From positions 62,001 through 126,000 of the forward strand of contig CANLSF010000007.1 in assembly GCA_947493695.1 (NCBI GenBank): a stretch of DNA of 64,000 nt, in the 5' to 3' direction. Shown here in pieces: positions 33,373 through 42,180 of the stretch; within the stretch, counting starts at the first letter, position 1, and each line of letters opens with the position of its first letter. A model generated the notes under the pieces. It made no database searches. It saw only the letters and a list, made by a program, of their open reading frames with translations, and was not told where the DNA came from. The stretch comes from an uncultured Kiloniellaceae bacterium (lineage in GTDB: Bacteria; Pseudomonadota; Alphaproteobacteria; Kiloniellales; Kiloniellaceae). The translations under genes and the position numbers were made by a program.

Positions 33373-33843
33373 ATGGTCTCAATATCCGCCGAAACGTCCG
33401 ATTTTTACGACTGGCCCGGCTTGCTCGCGCTTTTGCGCTCATCCTATGCATTCATGGATGGAAGGATCGACCCACCATCTTCGCTGCGACACCTCAATGC
33501 ACGCGGGTTGGAAGAAAAATCGGAGGATGCGCGTCTCGTCCTGGCAAAAGATGGCGATATCCTGATTGGCTGCTGCTTTTTAAAGCCTGCCTGCGATCTG
33601 TTTTACGTCGGCAAGGTGGCTGTGAGCCCCACGCATCAAGGCCAGGGCATCGGGCGCAAGCTCATCACCCATGCGATCGGGCTCGCTCGGCAGGAAGGCC
33701 GAAAAGGACTTGAACTACAAACACGTATCGAGCTGGTCGAGAACCATAAAGCTTTTGCCGCCATGAGGTTTCGGAAGACCGGGGAGTCTTCCCATGAAGG
33801 CTATGATCGTCCTACCAGCATTACCATGCGTCTGACTTTTTAA
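33373..33843 (+). CDS. GNAT-family N-acetyltransferase
   Basis: The 156-residue protein has the GNAT core: ILIGCCFLKPACDLFYVGKVAVSPTHQGQGIGRKLITHAIGLARQEG, with the acetyl-CoA pyrophosphate loop Q-G-Q-G-I-G-R, followed by LELQTRIELVENHKAFAAMRFRKTGESSHEGYDRPTSITM. ATG 33373 is preferred to an upstream in-frame GTG because GGAAG lies 7 bp before it. The acceptor is unknown; C-terminal sequences of this kind occur in acetyltransferases of small amines. It stands alone. Confidence 0.87.
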   Translation: MVSISAETSDFYDWPGLLALLRSSYAFMDGRIDPPSSLRHLNARGLEEKSEDARLVLAKDGDILIGCCFLKPACDLFYVGKVAVSPTHQGQGIGRKLITHAIGLARQEGRKGLELQTRIELVENHKAFAAMRFRKTGESSHEGYDRPTSITMRLTF

Positions 33844-33920
33844 CGCGGCTCAGGACTCGAAATACGCGAGAAAGCCCCGCCGCCAGGGCGAGGCCTTCTG
33901 TAACGTGAATTTACTGCGCG

Positions 33921-34418
33921 TTACTTCGGCAGCAGCACTGTGTCGATCACGTGGATCACGCCATTGGAAGCACCGACGTCCGCTGCAATGACGGTCGCGT
34001 CGTTTACCATCACACCGCTCATCGCGTCGACGGCGAGCTTACCGCCCTGCACCGTCGCGACATCGGCTTTTTTGCCGGCGATGTCGGATGACATGATCTT
34101 ACCTGGTACGACGTGATAGGTCAGGATAGCGACCAGCTGATCTTTGTTTTCAGGCTTCAGCAGGTTCTCAACCGTCCCGGCGGGCAGTTTCGCGAAGGCT
34201 GCATCGTTGGGGGCGAAGACGGTGAAAGGCCCCTTGCTCTTCAGCGTGTCCACCAGGTCAGCTTCGGTAACAGCGGCCACCAGTGTGTTGAACTGTCCGG
34301 CACCAACGGCGGTGTCGACGATATCTTTTTTCGGCGCCGTATCACTACTGCTTGCACAAGCACCAAGAGCAAATGGGACAATTAAAACGAAAGCTTTGAA
34401 GAAATTTGAAATACGCAT
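33921..34418 (-). CDS. Fasciclin-domain lipoprotein
   Basis: The 165-residue protein has a lipoprotein signal (ALGAC lipobox, cysteine near residue 18) and one fasciclin (FAS1) domain with the usual motifs: [51 protein letters not shown] and the closing [12 protein letters not shown]. Bacterial single-FAS1 proteins are surface or periplasmic adhesion-type proteins. ATG 34418 is preferred over an earlier start because it begins the lipoprotein signal and follows GGGGAG. It is monocistronic. Confidence 0.92.
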   Translation of the reverse strand: MRISNFFKAFVLIVPFALGACASSSDTAPKKDIVDTAVGAGQFNTLVAAVTEADLVDTLKSKGPFTVFAPNDAAFAKLPAGTVENLLKPENKDQLVAILTYHVVPGKIMSSDIAGKKADVATVQGGKLAVDAMSGVMVNDATVIAADVGASNGVIHVIDTVLLPK

Positions 34419-34628
34419 GATCAGCACTCCCCGGTGATCTGTTGTTGATGTCACCGTTTACGACCGGGTCTCGAGCTTGGATCACCAAAAATTTACATCA
34501 CATTTGCATCCGCCGGAGCACGCGATACGTAACCGACTTTGCCGAAAGATGATTTTTTCTCTAAACTTCAATTACTTGTAAGGAACAAAACTATTTACGT
34601 GCGCGCCGTCAAACCTGCGAATTCTTCC

Positions 34629-35435
34629 TTAAGACGGGTTTCTGCACACGGCCTGCAATTTGTTTCCGACCGCGTCCCGGACATAAGCTGCGTAGTAATT
34701 TTCCGAATACTGCGGGCGAAGACCGGGTGCTCCTTCACAGCTACCGCCTTGTGCAAGGGCGGTTGCATGGAACGCTCGCACCGCATCGCGGCTTGCCGCC
34801 GTAAAAGCCACATGAGTTCCGTTTCCCCAGGTTGCCGGCAGGCCATTGAACGCAGCGCCAACATAGAGGAGCGGCAACTGCGCATGATCCAACCCGAAGC
34901 ACACTGTGGTCTCGTCATTCTCTTCCGGCAGCTCCGCCATTCCAAGTGTCCCAAGCACCGCATTATAGAACTTCCGTTCGCGATCCAGGTCCGTCTGACC
35001 GATGGTCACATGAGAGATCACATCTCCCCCGGAATCGGCAGAACGTCCCTTCAGATAACAAACAGCCTGTAACTTGTTGCCGTCCGGGTCACGCACATAG
35101 GCGGCGTAATAGTCTTCCGCATACTGAGGCCGCAGCCCCGGCACTCCATCGTCAAAGCCGCCATGCGCAAGCGCCGTGGCGTGAAAACTGTCGACCGCGC
35201 TTTTATCAGGCGCTGTATAGGCAATGTGAAAACCATTGCTCCAGGTCGCAGGTAAGCCATCAAACGGCCGGCAAACGAATAGATGCGGATGGCGCTGATC
35301 CACGGGCGCGAACATCAGATAGCCGTGCTCCATCGAGGCCTCGACAAGCGGCTGCCCCAACGCTGCCATCACCGGGGCATAGAAATCTTGCGACCGCTCG
35401 AGGTCATTGGAGCCAAGGGTGAAGTGACTAAACAT
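34629..35435 (-). CDS. Two-domain VOC protein from internal duplication
   Basis: The 268-residue protein consists of two homologous VOC modules of about 130 residues each. Shared units are HFTLGSNDLERSQDFY/HVTIGQTDLDRERKFY, FDGLPATWSNGFHIAYTA/FNGLPATWGNGTHVAFTA, and GLRPQYAEDYYAAYVRDPDGNKLQAVC/GLRPQYSENYYAAYVRDAVGNKLQAVC. The halves remain highly alike, implying a fairly recent duplication. The second-half D-A-V-G-N in place of D-P-D-G-N is the main change. Metal-ligand histidines are kept at HFTL and HVTI and in FHIAYTA and THVAFTA. ATG 35435 gives a typical N-terminus. The substrate is unknown. Confidence 0.9.
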   Translation of the reverse strand: MFSHFTLGSNDLERSQDFYAPVMAALGQPLVEASMEHGYLMFAPVDQRHPHLFVCRPFDGLPATWSNGFHIAYTAPDKSAVDSFHATALAHGGFDDGVPGLRPQYAEDYYAAYVRDPDGNKLQAVCYLKGRSADSGGDVISHVTIGQTDLDRERKFYNAVLGTLGMAELPEENDETTVCFGLDHAQLPLLYVGAAFNGLPATWGNGTHVAFTAASRDAVRAFHATALAQGGSCEGAPGLRPQYSENYYAAYVRDAVGNKLQAVCRNPS

Positions 35436-35528
35436 CGGTGGGGGTCTCCAAAGCAACCAGCGTAATTGGTCACAGTATCCCGAACCGGTCTTGTAAGCGA
35501 AGCAAACCCTCTAACGCGCTGACAAAAA

Positions 35529-36866
35529 TCATTCATCGTCTAACGGATATGTGTGAATCTCTCTCGCGCACCAATAGACGCCGCGGTAGACGTCCTCGAC
35601 CGGTCCTTCAAACTCAAGCAATTCGGTCGAAGCCGGACGCCGACCGAACCGTCGATCAAAGCCCATGGCAATTTGACGAGCTTCCTTTTCCGTTTTCGCA
35701 GAAACACGAACTGTCGAGACATAGCCGACGACCTCATCGGTTTCTTCCAGGTTTGCACCAACATCCCGCGCCTCAGCGGAGAGTTCGCCCTCAATCATAA
35801 TGGAGAAACAAGATGCGTTACTTAGTTCAGGTTCTGTTAGCTTCCGAAGATGGAACAAAACGCCACTGGAGACACAGTGGTATTGAAAAACGCGCTCAAT
35901 CCAGTTGTCTGCTCGATTTTCGAAACCATTATTGAAAGCAAATTTAAGGGCGCTTTCGACAATGTGATCCAGGCCCTCCTCGTCGTCAGCCTCAACAGCA
36001 AACGCGAAGGCGCTCTCGAAGTTTGCCCAGGCTTCCTCACGGTGGCCGCTCAATTCCTGCAGGGACAATGTAACCATCGGAAAACGCCAATCGTCCGGGG
36101 CTTCACGTTCTAAGAGTGCCTGGACATCATGAAGACGTTCGATGTCATTCAATCGAAGACCCACAATCGCTAGGTTGTAGTAAGCTGAGACAGATCCTGA
36201 GTCGATGGTGATCGCTTGCTCGAACTTTGCAATTGATCGCTCAAACTCTCCTGCATCGCTATGCGCAATCCCGCAACGTATCAATGCATCGCTATCATTT
36301 GGCTTAAGCGCTAAATAGGCCTCAAAAGCGTCAGCGGCTTTGCCCGGCAAATCCGCCCCGCCATAACCTTCACCAAGTAAGTAGTGACTAGAGGGAAAGT
36401 CGGGTTCAAGTTGAGTTGCGCGGAGCAATGCTTCAATTGCATGCTCCCATTTTTCACCTTCTAACAGGACCGCTCCGTAGCCGTGCCAGGACCGCGCCTT
36501 GCATGGGGCGATCAAAGTCAGACGTTCAAAGACAGGTTCTGCCAGATAAAGAACATCAATACGCAGAAGCTCCCAAGCGAAACCTGCGAGAAAGTCTTCG
36601 CGTATTTCGTCAGCAAGATCCTCAGAAATACTCTCGGCCTCAATGTCATCGTCAAGGCTGTAGGCGCAATACCAACGAAGTCCCGACAACTGGCCCGCAA
36701 AATAGAGATCAGGCTCAGCAGATGCGTTGATCTCATCGATCATGGATACAGCCTCTTCCAATCGATCATGCTCGATCAGATTGGTAATTGCCGCCAACGC
36801 ATCACTGTCCGAATTTCGCACCATTTGTCCGCAAGCGAGTGTAAGTTGCAGATCATTCAAGGCCAC
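35529..36866 (-). CDS. Tetratricopeptide-repeat protein
   Basis: The 445-residue soluble protein has several TPR units in the middle, for example RSWHGYGAVLLEGEKWEHAIEALLRATQLEPDFPSSHYLLGEGYGGADLPGKAADAFEAYLALKPNDSDALIRCGIAHSDAGEFERSIAKFEQAITIDSGSVSAYYNLAIVGLRLNDIERLHDV. The C-terminal 90 residues (about 355-445) seem to be a separate small domain with YVSTVRVSAKTEKEARQIAMGFDRRFGR. Without a signal peptide it should be cytosolic and act as a protein-interaction scaffold. I recognise no specific orthologue. It is monocistronic. Confidence 0.87.
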   Translation of the reverse strand: MALNDLQLTLACGQMVRNSDSDALAAITNLIEHDRLEEAVSMIDEINASAEPDLYFAGQLSGLRWYCAYSLDDDIEAESISEDLADEIREDFLAGFAWELLRIDVLYLAEPVFERLTLIAPCKARSWHGYGAVLLEGEKWEHAIEALLRATQLEPDFPSSHYLLGEGYGGADLPGKAADAFEAYLALKPNDSDALIRCGIAHSDAGEFERSIAKFEQAITIDSGSVSAYYNLAIVGLRLNDIERLHDVQALLEREAPDDWRFPMVTLSLQELSGHREEAWANFESAFAFAVEADDEEGLDHIVESALKFAFNNGFENRADNWIERVFQYHCVSSGVLFHLRKLTEPELSNASCFSIMIEGELSAEARDVGANLEETDEVVGYVSTVRVSAKTEKEARQIAMGFDRRFGRRPASTELLEFEGPVEDVYRGVYWCAREIHTYPLDDE

Positions 36867-36973
36867 AAAACACTATCTATTGTTGAAATTTTATGAAGAC
36901 ACAGGCGTTTATCGGATAGCTTCATTCTTCGGCTGCAGTTAAAGATGTGCGCAGGCTTCCGGCCTTAAAAAAG

Positions 36974-37654
36974 TCAGTGCGAATACCAGGCAACAAATTT
37001 CTTCTCGCCGCCCGGCGCGAAGGTGACAACTCGGGAGCTGTCTTTGCGTTCGGCCCAGCCCTTGTTCAGGGCTAGGTTCAGAACGGCCGCACCCACGCTT
37101 CCACCCAGATGGTGGCGACGCTCGCTCCAGTCGATGCATCTGCGGCAGAGGGGACGTTTCGATTTGGAAAGCGGCGCGATTTCGATGCCGCGCGTTTCAA
37201 GAAACCTCCGGCCTTCTTCGGTCAGTTCGACTGCATTCTCGGCAGACTTCAAAATGCCGCTCGCACTCCAGCTGGCAAAGAGATCAACAGCCAGGTTTCC
37301 AGCCAGGTGGTCATAACAGGACCGCGCACGCCGCATCGCCTCATCCTTCGGCCCCGGGCGCGTGCGCATGTGGCCAAGCCGGGCAGAGACACTCACGAGC
37401 GCTTCAATTGCGTGCGCGACGTCCGGATCGGCAAGCCGATAGAAGCGATGCCGTCCCTGCTTTTCGCCCGTTACAAGACCGCAAGCCTCCAGCTTCGCCA
37501 GGTGTCCGCTTGCCGTCGCGGGCGTCACCGCAGCCTCACGCGAGAGTTCGCCTGCCGTCAGAGCCATACCCGACATCAGGGCCAACAGCATGTTGGCACG
37601 CGCAGGTTCGCCGAGGCAGGCCGCGACCTGAGCGATATCCGGGCCTTCTTTCAT
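36974..37654 (-). CDS. ArsR-type winged-helix regulator with extra C-terminal domain
   Basis: The 226-residue protein has an ArsR wHTH at about residues 10-85 (ACLGEPARANMLLAL...LSREAAVTPATASGHLAKLEACGLVTGEKQGRHRFYRLADPDV). It continues into a C-terminal region with a CRRCIDWSERRHHLGGSVGAAVLNLALNKGW segment containing a C-x-x-C pair, found in a wide family of larger ArsR regulators. It is divergent from a LysE-type exporter gene, with 88 bp between them, so it likely controls the exporter. The CCTAA/TTAGG arms in the intergenic DNA (about 37672-37698) could be its operator. Confidence 0.88.
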   Translation of the reverse strand: MKEGPDIAQVAACLGEPARANMLLALMSGMALTAGELSREAAVTPATASGHLAKLEACGLVTGEKQGRHRFYRLADPDVAHAIEALVSVSARLGHMRTRPGPKDEAMRRARSCYDHLAGNLAVDLFASWSASGILKSAENAVELTEEGRRFLETRGIEIAPLSKSKRPLCRRCIDWSERRHHLGGSVGAAVLNLALNKGWAERKDSSRVVTFAPGGEKKFVAWYSH

Positions 37655-37742
37655 AGTTTGGTCATCACCTAAGTGTTTCCTGACATCACTGTGTTAGGGT
37701 TCGGCAGCCTCGTCAATGATTAGACTTTCGGAGATCACGTCA

Positions 37743-38384
37743 ATGGACCCTGTCTCGCTCTATCTGCCAGGTATAGTTCTGGCCTACACCGCATTCCTGC
37801 TTTCGATCATGAGTCCGGGACCGAATGTCCTTGCCGTGATGGGAACCTCCATGAGCCAGGGCCGTGCCTCCGGAATTGCCCTCGCACTGGGTGTCGCCGG
37901 CGGGTCTTTCTGCTGGGCCGTCCTGACCGCCACCGGCCTCTCCGCGGTACTGGCGTCCTACGCGATTGCTCTAACGGTCATAAAGATTGCAGGCGGGTTT
38001 TATCTGCTGTGGTTGGCCTATAAATCATTTCGGGCGGCAGCATCCCGTCACGATATCGAAGCCAGGAACCTGGAGGGTAAGGTTCTCAGCCCAAGAGGAT
38101 ATTTTCTCCGCGGCCTCACGATCCAGATGACCAATCCCAAAGCAGCACTGGCCTGGATCGCTATCATCTCACTCGGCCTGCAGGCGGACGCGCCATTTTG
38201 GGTTGCCGCCGCTATCGTCATCGGGACAAGCATTTTTTCCGTAGCCATCCACTGCGTTTATGCCCTTGCCTTTTCGACCCGACCGATGGTGCGGATTTAC
38301 AGCAAGGCGAGACGCTGGATCCAGGGCATTCTGGGAACCTTCTTCGCATTGGCAGGCCTGAAGCTGCTCGCAACACGAACCTAA
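37743..38384 (+). CDS. LysE/RhtB-family amino-acid exporter
   Basis: The 213-residue protein has about six helices and the LysE family marks: FLLSIMSPGPNVLAVMGTSMSQGRASGIALALGVAGG at the N-terminus, KIAGGFYLLWLAYKSFRAA, and FLRGLTIQMTNPKAALAWIAII. These exporters pump out amino acids such as lysine, threonine or homoserine, or related compounds. ATG 37743 is favoured over an in-frame ATG at 37716 because GGAG lies 9 bp upstream and the product begins with a typical N-terminus. It is divergent from an ArsR-type regulator, its likely controller. Confidence 0.92.
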   Translation: MDPVSLYLPGIVLAYTAFLLSIMSPGPNVLAVMGTSMSQGRASGIALALGVAGGSFCWAVLTATGLSAVLASYAIALTVIKIAGGFYLLWLAYKSFRAAASRHDIEARNLEGKVLSPRGYFLRGLTIQMTNPKAALAWIAIISLGLQADAPFWVAAAIVIGTSIFSVAIHCVYALAFSTRPMVRIYSKARRWIQGILGTFFALAGLKLLATRT

Positions 38385-38397
38385 GCGCGATCAGAAT

Positions 38398-38826
38398 CTA
38401 CGCTGCAATCCGACGGCGCATGGCGCGCAGAACCGCTCCGATCACTGGGATCTTTTCGTAAATCTGTCCAGCGGCGTCGTAGAAATCGATATGGGCTGTT
38501 GCCTTGCCGTCGGCGCGAAACTGGATCCTGCTCATGCCCTTGATCGGCCAGACCTCGGTCTTGCCTTTCGGCGTCAGAGTAAACTCCCAATTCAAATAGG
38601 CACGATCCCCGGCGACGGCATGATCGGAGACCTTGAAGCTGTGACCATCGACGTCTTCGAACATCTTTTCGAAGACTCGCCGGACGGCGTCGATACCCTG
38701 TGCTTCGTTGAAAGGGTCGCGAAACACTGCATCGGGCGCAAAAATCTCTTCAAAGCGACCCAGGTCGCTGGGCGTGAGGTTTTCAAAGAAAGCAATGTAG
38801 CCGGCAACGGTCGTTTCCGAGACCAT
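38398..38826 (-). CDS. SnoaL/NTF2-like protein
   Basis: The 142-residue protein resembles the nuclear transport factor 2-like/SnoaL fold: YIAFFENLTPSDLGRFEEIFAPDAVFRDPFNEAQGIDAVRRVFEKMFEDVDG, AVAGDRAYLNWEFTLTPKG, and IKGMSRIQFRADGKATAHIDFYDAAGQIYEKIPVIGAVLRAMRRRI. Members are isomerases, cyclases, hydrolases or ligand binders, so the activity is open. An earlier in-frame ATG (38841) exists, but GGAGGT between the two lies 7 bp before ATG 38826 and identifies the real start. The end is convergent with lysE. Confidence 0.87.
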   Translation of the reverse strand: MVSETTVAGYIAFFENLTPSDLGRFEEIFAPDAVFRDPFNEAQGIDAVRRVFEKMFEDVDGHSFKVSDHAVAGDRAYLNWEFTLTPKGKTEVWPIKGMSRIQFRADGKATAHIDFYDAAGQIYEKIPVIGAVLRAMRRRIAA

Positions 38827-39176
38827 CAGGTCAACCTCCATACGGGCGTACGCGTCGCCCTCTATCTCACTCTCCAGTTAACCACTTTGCACCATGCAGC
38901 GGCGCAGGCAGGACGACAAGAGTTTGGTCGCGTTGTTGCTCTATACGTAGTTATGACACGCCAAAGATCACAAACGAACCGTCGCTGCGCGGTTTTGTCT
39001 CACCTTAAAAAAACTCCCTGACTACAAATCCAGCTTTTCCAACGAAGTCTTATTGGTTTCATAGAGATAGCAAGGTTGCTCTCGAACAATTTTTCAATCG
39101 AACGCCTTTAAAAGTTCTGGAATTCAAACTACGTACCGCATTATAACAAATCAGTACACAACTGTATGGTTTTGAT
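38827..39176. other. Non-coding interval with candidate TetR operator
   Basis: About 350 bp without a gene. The dyad TACA-CAAC-TGTA at 39155-39166 lies 10 bp before the TetR-family start codon and is a candidate site for autoregulation. Nothing else was recognised. Confidence 0.45.
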
Positions 39177-39710
39177 ATGAAGACACGGCGTTCGAAAGAA
39201 GACTGGCTCGACCACGGCCTGACGGTTTTAGCTCAATCGGGAATCAAGGCGATCAAAGCGGAACCGCTCGCCAGAGCGCTCAATGTCTCGCGCGGAAGTT
39301 TCTACTGGCATTTTCGAGACATTGACGAGTTCCACCTCGCGTTACTGGGTCGATGGCAGACTGTCAGGACGAACGGCATTATCGCAGAAATCGATCAAAA
39401 GGGTGAAGACGGAGAGCGCCTTAAGCATTGGATGCGCAAGGCAATGGTCGGCGACAACGCCCTTGAACGGGCTGTCAGGGCCTGGGCAACGCAAAATCAG
39501 CACGCGGCAGCAACAGTGGCCACAGTCGACAAAATCCGCTTGAAATACCTTGAAGAGGTTCTGAGCTCGGACGGCCTTTCCTCCCAACAGGTGACCGCCC
39601 GTGCAGCCTTTCTCTATTGGGGTTACGTGGGGCGGATCATGATCGGACATGGTGCCAGCAAGCTGCGCCCGCTTCAGCTCGATGGCATCGCCGCTTCTGT
39701 TCTTGCGTAA
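39177..39710 (+). CDS. TetR-family regulator
   Basis: The 177-residue protein has an N-terminal TetR HTH (KEDWLDHGLTVLAQSGIKAIKAEPLARALNVSRGSFYWHFRDIDEFHLALLGRW, about 7-60). The helical ligand-binding half is short and unlike any named member. Residues such as NVSRGSFYWHF are the recognition helix of the family. It has no obvious target gene; the neighbours are the SnoaL-like gene behind it and the glycosyltransferase pair 255 bp ahead. It may repress itself through the TACA/TGTA dyad. Confidence 0.9.
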   Translation: MKTRRSKEDWLDHGLTVLAQSGIKAIKAEPLARALNVSRGSFYWHFRDIDEFHLALLGRWQTVRTNGIIAEIDQKGEDGERLKHWMRKAMVGDNALERAVRAWATQNQHAAATVATVDKIRLKYLEEVLSSDGLSSQQVTARAAFLYWGYVGRIMIGHGASKLRPLQLDGIAASVLA

Positions 39711-39965
39711 GGCCTGCAGCAAAGCGATTTAAATCCAAGACAAATAAACATAATCCGGTTTCAGGTATCGGCTTACATGAATCACTATGAACTTACCTCA
39801 TCTGTTCTCAAACGAAGGGCCGAGACAAACAAACGAACTCCTCTTGCCATGCGCCCAGAGGAGCTCATGACTTCGCCATAAGGCGGTGAAACTTAATGAA
39901 GTTTTAAGGCGAGATTTCTATCCTGCCGGGAATTTGCTTCAAATTTCTGGCTAGGGTACGTCGTC

Positions 39966-41186
39966 ATGCTCGCGTCCGCACGATCTGGAGACTGGCTGAG
40001 CATAGAGCGGATCAGTGTTTACCCGCGAATCATGTTGGCCATTATTGCGAGTGCTATGCTCGCCTGGATTGCTTTATCGGACGGCTTAATTGATCTGAAC
40101 GGTAAGCCTATCGGCACCGATTTCTCGAACGTTTACGCCGCAGGTGTACTGACGCTCAAGGGACAACCTGAAGCCGCTTATGATCCCGCGCTTCAACACG
40201 CTGCGGAAAGAGCGGTATTTGACGGGCAGGACGTTCCCTTTTATGGGTGGCATTACCCTCCTCTGTTCCTGTTTGTCGCTGCTGCGCTCTCCTTTTTGAG
40301 CTACGGTTGGGCGCTCTTGGCCTGGATGGCGATAACGATCCCAGCGTACCTGGCCGCGATCCGCGCCATTATTCCGCAACCTGGAACGCTGGTGGTGGCA
40401 CTCGCGTTCCCTGCAGTGTTTATTAATCTCGGTCATGGTCAGAACGGTTTTCTTACCGCAGCACTTTTGGGCGGCAGCCTCGTCTTGCTGGATCGCCGCC
40501 CGCTAATCGCCGGCATCCTTATCGGGCTTTTGGCCTACAAACCGCAGTTTGGCGTACTTATTCCTCTGGTTCTCGCAGTGACCGGGCGCTGGCAGGTATT
40601 TGGCGCCGCTGCCGTCACCGTCATCACGGCCTCCGCCGCCAGCTACGCCGTATTCGGCATTGAAGTCTGGCACGCCTTTTTTGAAAGCACGAAGTTCACA
40701 CGAAACGTTGTGCTGGAGTCCGGTGGCACCGGATGGCAGAAAATCCAGAGTATCTTTGCCGCTACACGAATGTGGGGCGCGAACATTCAAGTTGCCTATG
40801 CCGCGCAAATCATTTTGGGTTCATCGATCGCCGTCAGTCTGATCTGGTTATGGCGCAGCTTGGCAGCCTTCCCTCTGAAAGCCGCCGCGCTTGCAATCGG
40901 CTCACTCCTGGCAACCCCCTACGTGCTCGATTACGATCTCGTGGTTCTCGCTATCGCAATAGCCTTCCTGACTGCGCATGGTTTGGAAAAGGGATTTCGG
41001 AACTATGAAATCTCCATTCTCTTCGCAGCCTGGGTCATGCCGCTTTTCGCCCGCACCGTGGCAGGGGCAATTCATCTACCGCTAGGGCTTCTGGTCCTGG
41101 TTGCGGTCTACGGTCTCATCCTGCAACGCGCCGTAAGCGATGCCTCGACCTCCAGCCCGGGAGAGTATCGTCATGCCGGAGCTTGA
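39966..41186 (+). CDS. GT87-family (DUF2029) polyprenyl-sugar glycosyltransferase
   Basis: The 406-residue protein has about ten membrane helices. Typical of the GT87/DUF2029 family are the first periplasmic loop, with GTDFSNVYAAGVLTLKGQPEAAYDPALQHAAER, FYGWHYPPLFLFVAAALSFLSY, LGHGQNGFLTAALLGGSLVLLDRRPLIAGILIGLLAYKPQFGVLIP, and a C-terminal LATPYVLDYDLVVLAIA. The aspartate of GTDFSN is the expected catalytic base. Such enzymes transfer mannose or similar sugars from polyprenyl-phosphate donors on the outer side of the membrane. It overlaps the next GT2 gene by 14 bp; that enzyme probably makes the polyprenyl-sugar donor. Confidence 0.88.
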   Translation: MLASARSGDWLSIERISVYPRIMLAIIASAMLAWIALSDGLIDLNGKPIGTDFSNVYAAGVLTLKGQPEAAYDPALQHAAERAVFDGQDVPFYGWHYPPLFLFVAAALSFLSYGWALLAWMAITIPAYLAAIRAIIPQPGTLVVALAFPAVFINLGHGQNGFLTAALLGGSLVLLDRRPLIAGILIGLLAYKPQFGVLIPLVLAVTGRWQVFGAAAVTVITASAASYAVFGIEVWHAFFESTKFTRNVVLESGGTGWQKIQSIFAATRMWGANIQVAYAAQIILGSSIAVSLIWLWRSLAAFPLKAAALAIGSLLATPYVLDYDLVVLAIAIAFLTAHGLEKGFRNYEISILFAAWVMPLFARTVAGAIHLPLGLLVLVAVYGLILQRAVSDASTSSPGEYRHAGA

Positions 41187-42165
41187 TCGCGCAAGAGACG
41201 AGCTTAAGGAACTTCTGCCTCAAGCATCTTGGGTGAAGAACCGCTCAATCGCGGTCCTGCTTCCCTGCTACAATGAGGAAGCCGCGATTGCAGACGTTAT
41301 AGGAGATTTCCGCAGAGCCCTGCCCTCGGCCACGATTTATGTTTACGACAACAATTCAACCGACCGAACAGCATCAGTCGCTCTAAGAGCCGGCGCGGTT
41401 GTGCGTACGGAACCCTATCAGGGCAAGGGAAACGTGCTGCGCCGCATGCTGGCCGACATTGATGCGGATATCTATGTGATGGCTGACGGCGACGCCACGT
41501 ATGACACTTCAGCCGCTGGCCGCCTGATTGACGCACTCGTGACGGGTAATCTGGATATGGTGGTCGGCACGCGTTCAGGCGGTGGCGACACGGCATACAG
41601 ACGCGGCCATCAATGGGGTAATCTTTTCTTTAATCGTGTTGTCAGCCATTTATTCGGCAACAAGTTCAGCGATATTCTTTCAGGTTATCGTGTATTGTCC
41701 CGGCGCTTTGCGAAGTCTTTCCCGGTCACGTCTTCCGGGTTCGAGATTGAGACGGAACTATGTGTTCACGCACTCGATTTAAAGATCGCAACTGAAGAGA
41801 TCCAACTTCCTTACAAAGCGCGACCAGAAGGGTCTGAGAGCAAGCTGCGCACCTATCGCGACGGCGCACGTATTCTCTGGACCATCGGCATGCTTTATAA
41901 GGAACTCAAGCCCTTGCGGTTTTTCGGAGTCTGCGGACTCTTCATGATGCTTGTTTCCTTTGGGCTCGGACTACCGCTTATCGCAACATACCTCGAAACT
42001 GGGTTGGTTCCGAGATTTCCCACGGCCATTCTCGCCGCCTGCACAATGCAGCTCGGTTTTCTCAGTATTGGGTGCGGCATGGTGCTCGACTCAGTTGCCC
42101 AGGGTCGCCGCGAAGCAAAGCGCATGCGCTACCTAGACCTCAGTTCGGTCGCCGTTAGGGCATAG
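41173..42165 (+). CDS. GT2-family glycosyltransferase (dolichol/polyprenyl-phosphate sugar synthase type)
   Basis: The 330-residue protein has a GT2 fold at the N-terminus (IAVLLPCYNEEAAIADVIGDFRRALPSATIYVYDNNSTDRTASVALRAGAVV), the donor-binding DGD in YVMADGDATYD, and TRSGGGDTAYRRGHQWGNLFFN, followed by LSGYRVLSRRF. Two C-terminal membrane helices (about 258-280 and 295-320) tether it. It probably makes polyprenyl-phosphate mannose or glucose, used by the GT87 enzyme encoded just upstream with overlapping ends. The frame opens earlier, but ATG 41173 gives the proper N-terminus. Confidence 0.9.
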   Translation: MPELDRARDELKELLPQASWVKNRSIAVLLPCYNEEAAIADVIGDFRRALPSATIYVYDNNSTDRTASVALRAGAVVRTEPYQGKGNVLRRMLADIDADIYVMADGDATYDTSAAGRLIDALVTGNLDMVVGTRSGGGDTAYRRGHQWGNLFFNRVVSHLFGNKFSDILSGYRVLSRRFAKSFPVTSSGFEIETELCVHALDLKIATEEIQLPYKARPEGSESKLRTYRDGARILWTIGMLYKELKPLRFFGVCGLFMMLVSFGLGLPLIATYLETGLVPRFPTAILAACTMQLGFLSIGCGMVLDSVAQGRREAKRMRYLDLSSVAVRA

Positions 42166-42180
42166 ACTGTCCCCAGGTTT

